Below, piece by piece: positions 61,517-64,000 of a stretch of 64,000 nt of DNA. The DNA comes from Clostridium weizhouense (lineage in GTDB: Bacteria > Bacillota > Clostridia > Clostridiales > Clostridiaceae): NCBI RefSeq assembly GCF_019431045.1, contig NZ_JAHXPT010000005.1, positions 156,191 through 220,190 on the forward strand. The letters are read 5' to 3'. Each line of letters opens with the position of its first letter. Position 1 is the first letter of the stretch. Below the pieces are notes generated by a model. That model searched no databases. It worked only from the letters and a program-made list of their open reading frames with translations, and had not been told where the DNA came from. The translations under genes and the position numbers were made by a program.

Positions 61517-62431
61517 TTATTTCTTAACTGCCAAGCAATAATTCACATTATCAAATGCTTTTATAGGATGCTCTGGATTTGCTTGGTTATATTTTTTGAA
61601 ATACTGCTTAGTTATTTCATTTGGTGTTAAATGTTCATAAATTAAGAAATTGCTATCAGCCAATAGTTTTTCTAGCTCTGAATAAGAATAACTTGCAAGC
61701 ATTTTTTCATTTGATGCACTAGTAAGCTCAATTTGCTTTTTAACTCTTTCACCTGCCTTTTGAGTATACGTATCTTCATCTTGATAATCAAAAACAATGC
61801 TACTGCCTTTTGGCACAATACTTGAAATAGTATTAATTGCATATGCAAAATCTTTCTTACTCAAATAGTAATTCACCCCAAGTAAACTGCAAAAACTTAC
61901 TTTACTTTGCTCAAATTGAGAACATTTAATTATATTTCTTTCCCAAGTCTTTTCCGTAAAATCAATAGGTATATAGTGTAGATTAGAAGGTATTTCTGTC
62001 ATTACTTTTTGAATACGCTTTTGCTTATCTTCACCAGTTAAAGGATGGTCAAGTTCAAATATTTGAATATTTCTTGCCCAATCAGGCTGACGATATGCAA
62101 ATGTATCATACCCAGCAGCAAAAATCAAATATTGCTTTACACCAATTTTTACTGCATTTTCAAGTAACCTTTCTGTAAATGCTGCTCTACCAATTGGAGT
62201 TGGAGATAACTGATTATCAACAATAAAGCGTAATGCTTCATCTTGTGTTCCATCAAATGATGGATTGAAAAATTTGATACCTTTTGACATATTACTAGCA
62301 ATTTGTTCATATTCATTCTGAGTTAGAATATCTTTTGCTAAATAATCATCAAAAACTTTCTCTGTATTTTGTATTGAATGATATGCTCTTGAAAATGCAC
62401 TTATGAGTGCAGTCATACTTTTTTGTTCCAT
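61517..62431 (-). CDS. Class I SAM-dependent methyltransferase, leucine carboxyl methyltransferase-like
   Basis: 304 residues of the PPM1/TIGR00027 type. SAM-binding LIFAAGYDTFAYRQPDW replaces the usual GAGLDTRAYR, then IFELDHPLTGEDKQKRI, LHYIPIDFTEKTWE and SSIVFDYQDEDTYT. Members methylate carboxylates of small polyketide-like or other metabolites; substrate unknown. The start at 62431 has AGAGGTG 9 nt upstream and is chosen over a longer frame to 62497. The leader contains a terminator-like hairpin at 62543. Confidence 0.85.
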   Translation of the reverse strand: MEQKSMTALISAFSRAYHSIQNTEKVFDDYLAKDILTQNEYEQIASNMSKGIKFFNPSFDGTQDEALRFIVDNQLSPTPIGRAAFTERLLENAVKIGVKQYLIFAAGYDTFAYRQPDWARNIQIFELDHPLTGEDKQKRIQKVMTEIPSNLHYIPIDFTEKTWERNIIKCSQFEQSKVSFCSLLGVNYYLSKKDFAYAINTISSIVPKGSSIVFDYQDEDTYTQKAGERVKKQIELTSASNEKMLASYSYSELEKLLADSNFLIYEHLTPNEITKQYFKKYNQANPEHPIKAFDNVNYCLAVKK

Positions 62432-62537
62432 AAAATTATCACCTCTAATAATTAATACCAATTTATTAAATATATTACAAGCATTGACATTTTTCACGTT
62501 TTATGGTATGCTGGATATAATAAAAACAAAAAATTTA

Positions 62538-62563
62538 GAAAAATGTCACATTTATAGTGACGT
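62538..62563 (-). promoter_or_regulatory. Leader hairpin of the methyltransferase gene
   Basis: ATGTCAC (62543-62549) pairs with GTGACGT (62557-62563), followed on the minus strand by TTTTT. It lies between the promoter module at 62658 and the gene at 62431, so it could be an attenuator. Confidence 0.4.
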
Positions 62564-62657
62564 TTTTTTAATATAATGACATATAAAAATATATATTTGA
62601 TTTATGAATGATTATTTAAATAATCATTACTTCGCATAATCTTATTATTATGAATCA

Positions 62658-62700
62658 ATTATAACGTAAATTAAAAATATCACATTATTCAAAATTAAAA
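62658..62700 (-). promoter_or_regulatory. Repeated promoter module, copy 4
   Basis: TTTTGAATAATGTGATATTT then TTAATTTACGTTATAATTG on the minus strand, diverged from the other copies. Presumed promoter of the methyltransferase gene. 62564-62771 otherwise has a small AATATCACAG/CTGTGATATT-like pair. Confidence 0.45.
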
Positions 62701-62771
62701 ATGAATACTGTGATATTTAAAACTTCTATTTACTTTTATTATGCATCTTAGTAAAATCTATTAAGATAAAT

Positions 62772-63518
62772 CTAACTAAAAAAATTTAAAACTAATTTTC
62801 TAAATTCTTTACTATTACTAAACATTGCTGGATGATTTCCTTTTTCAAAAAGAACTAATTTAGAATTTTGTATTTTTGAATTCATATTTTCTAATATACT
62901 TTGAATATTAGGTATTAAATTATCTTTCTTGCTTCCTGTAATAATAATTTCATTTTCTATATTACTTACACTGTTATTATAAAAATAACTTATCTTTTTC
63001 GAAAAATTGTTAATTAAATCAGTATTTTGATCAATAACATATTCCCAATCACGTCCGTGCATAACAAACCAAAACAACTTTGAACTCAATTTATGTTTTG
63101 CTTTTTCTCTATCATCTATAATTTTTTGAGCAAACTCATAAGATATCTTTTCACCTAAAAAACTATCTGCAATTATCTTATTAAATAACTTAGGTTCTTC
63201 TAACACTGCATTTAATGCAACAATAGCTCCCCCGCTTGTACCTAATAGATTCACATTACTTATACCTATATGCTTACATAATTCAATAATTAGCATAGCA
63301 TTAAAATGCCAATAATTTAATGGTAATTCAGATACTCTCTTTGATTTTCCTTGACCAACTAAATCTAACGTAATTACTCTAAAATTTTTAGAATAGAATT
63401 TTAACTCTGGAATAAACATCTTTGAAGACGCTGAATCACCATGTATTAAAAGTAACGGTATACCTTTACCATATTCTTTATAATAAATATTATAATTTTT
63501 ATACTCAAAATAAGACAT
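62772..63518 (-). CDS. Alpha/beta hydrolase
   Basis: 248 residues. Oxyanion loop LLIHGDSASSKMF, nucleophile elbow GTSGGAIVA (Ser in GxSxG), acidic residue in TGSKKDNLIP and catalytic His in EKGNHPAMF. General esterase or hydrolase of small molecules; the substrate cannot be predicted. ATG with GGGAGG 6 nt upstream. A relative of, but not closely similar to, the 56171 hydrolase. Confidence 0.88.
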   Translation of the reverse strand: MSYFEYKNYNIYYKEYGKGIPLLLIHGDSASSKMFIPELKFYSKNFRVITLDLVGQGKSKRVSELPLNYWHFNAMLIIELCKHIGISNVNLLGTSGGAIVALNAVLEEPKLFNKIIADSFLGEKISYEFAQKIIDDREKAKHKLSSKLFWFVMHGRDWEYVIDQNTDLINNFSKKISYFYNNSVSNIENEIIITGSKKDNLIPNIQSILENMNSKIQNSKLVLFEKGNHPAMFSNSKEFRKLVLNFFS

Positions 63519-63761
63519 TTTTTACCTCCCAATTATAAACATAATAAATTTTTCATATAGTCTACATGGGAGAATTAGTGTTTCATTCTACATATAGACT
63601 ATTAAAGTCTATTAAAAATCCCCATACTAATGCCACCTTTCTCATAATTTATTAACTTATAACAAATTACTGTTATGTATTGTATTATATCACACTATTC
63701 AAAGAACTATTTTTTAGTTACTATATAAAATTTACAGATTGTGCATCTTTTTAAATTACGT

Positions 63762-63794
63762 AAAAAACACCTAAGATAATTAAATCCTAAGCGT
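63762..63794 (-). terminator. Repeated terminator module, copy 4
   Basis: Stem ACACCTAAGA (63767-63776) / TCCTAAGCGT (63785-63794), then TTTTTT on the minus strand. Confidence 0.7.
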
Positions 63795-63869
63795 TTATAA
63801 AATATTAATTACTTTCTTTTTTCCTAAGAGCATCTACTTCATCTTCTTATAATGTTTAGTGGTCTAACT

Positions 63870-63928
63870 AACTTGTACACTTTCTTAATATTGAGTAATA
63901 AAAAATCACAAATCCAATTTTTTGAATA
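63870..63928. repeat. 61-bp intergenic repeat D, copy 2
   Basis: TAACTTGTACACTTTCTTAA through CCAATTTTTTGAATA matches 58440-58500 with a handful of changes. Confidence 0.65.
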
Positions 63929-64000
63929 GCACTAAACCGCTAGCGCGGTGGTTTCTTTAACATTTACTTATCTAATATTTCTTTATTGTATATAAACCTT

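Larger units (their letters stand above)
63519..64000. other. Right-edge spacer with repeated modules
   Basis: Contains a shortened promoter module (about 63660-63705, TTTGAATAGTGTGATATAAT on the minus strand), a terminator module, the tail of a lost or out-of-window gene reading EDEVDALRKKESN on the minus strand (about 63810-63850), repeat D and, at 63934-63953, a GC-rich hairpin AAACCGC/GCGGTggTTT. No intact gene. Confidence 0.5.

Overview
The window looks like chromosome from a low-GC Clostridium-type Firmicute (Clostridium sensu stricto or a close relative). Support comes from the strong AT bias, strong AGGAGG-type ribosome binding sites with frequent GTG/TTG starts, T-rich intrinsic terminators, spore-associated genes (two SPOCS/DUF3794 proteins, a YtaF-like protein) and a purine riboswitch. 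No rRNA, tRNA, CRISPR array, prophage or complete insertion sequence was recognised. Species cannot be fixed from the sequence alone.

Layout. 0-5.4 kb: a very large surface-type protein with about 118-residue DUF11 repeats (running off the left edge, minus strand), divergent from two SPOCS/DUF3794 genes that have a good match to a sigma-K promoter; probably spore-surface material. 5.7-13 kb: a CPA2-type antiporter, a pair of U32-like proteins preceded by an attenuator-like terminator, a Tim44-like membrane protein, and adenine deaminase controlled by an adenine-type (U74) riboswitch. 13.2-18 kb: a tight three-gene operon with a 1212-residue protein carrying one degenerate and three CbbX/SpoVK-type AAA+ modules plus two membrane proteins, function unknown. 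18-35 kb: an MCP, methionine aminopeptidase with a SEC-C zinc motif, two DEAD-box helicases, a lipoprotein, a hemerythrin, a CobW-CobW-permease metal operon, AIM24, MATE and radical SAM proteins. 35-42 kb: M42 peptidase, a secreted LRR/cell-wall-binding/amidase-like protein, orphan LeuA and a YtaF/MntP-like protein. 42-51 kb: many small membrane proteins, a metallophosphoesterase, a cupin, and decayed ABC-transporter and nitroreductase genes. 51-64 kb: an EamA-like transporter, an ECF sigma/anti-sigma pair, a DUF4097 lipoprotein, and single small-molecule genes (Nudix, two alpha/beta hydrolases, nitroreductase, CynX/NimT-type MFS with FCD-GntR regulator, methyltransferase) separated by near-repeated promoter and terminator modules.

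The most notable non-coding content is a dispersed family of short hairpin elements (at least seven copies, 41-225 bp). They share the inverted end CTATGTTTTAA...TGTTGATATTGTAGTATAA. Three copies are flanked by matching 8-bp duplications (8/8, 7/8, 7/8), so they behave as non-autonomous mobile elements whose transposase is not in the window. A second foldback family (around 35.7, 41.4 and 50.6 kb) and recurrent intergenic modules at 54-64 kb suggest repeated rearrangement of the right half.

All calls come from reading the sequence. Family assignments rest on recognisable motifs recalled from known families; no database search was run.
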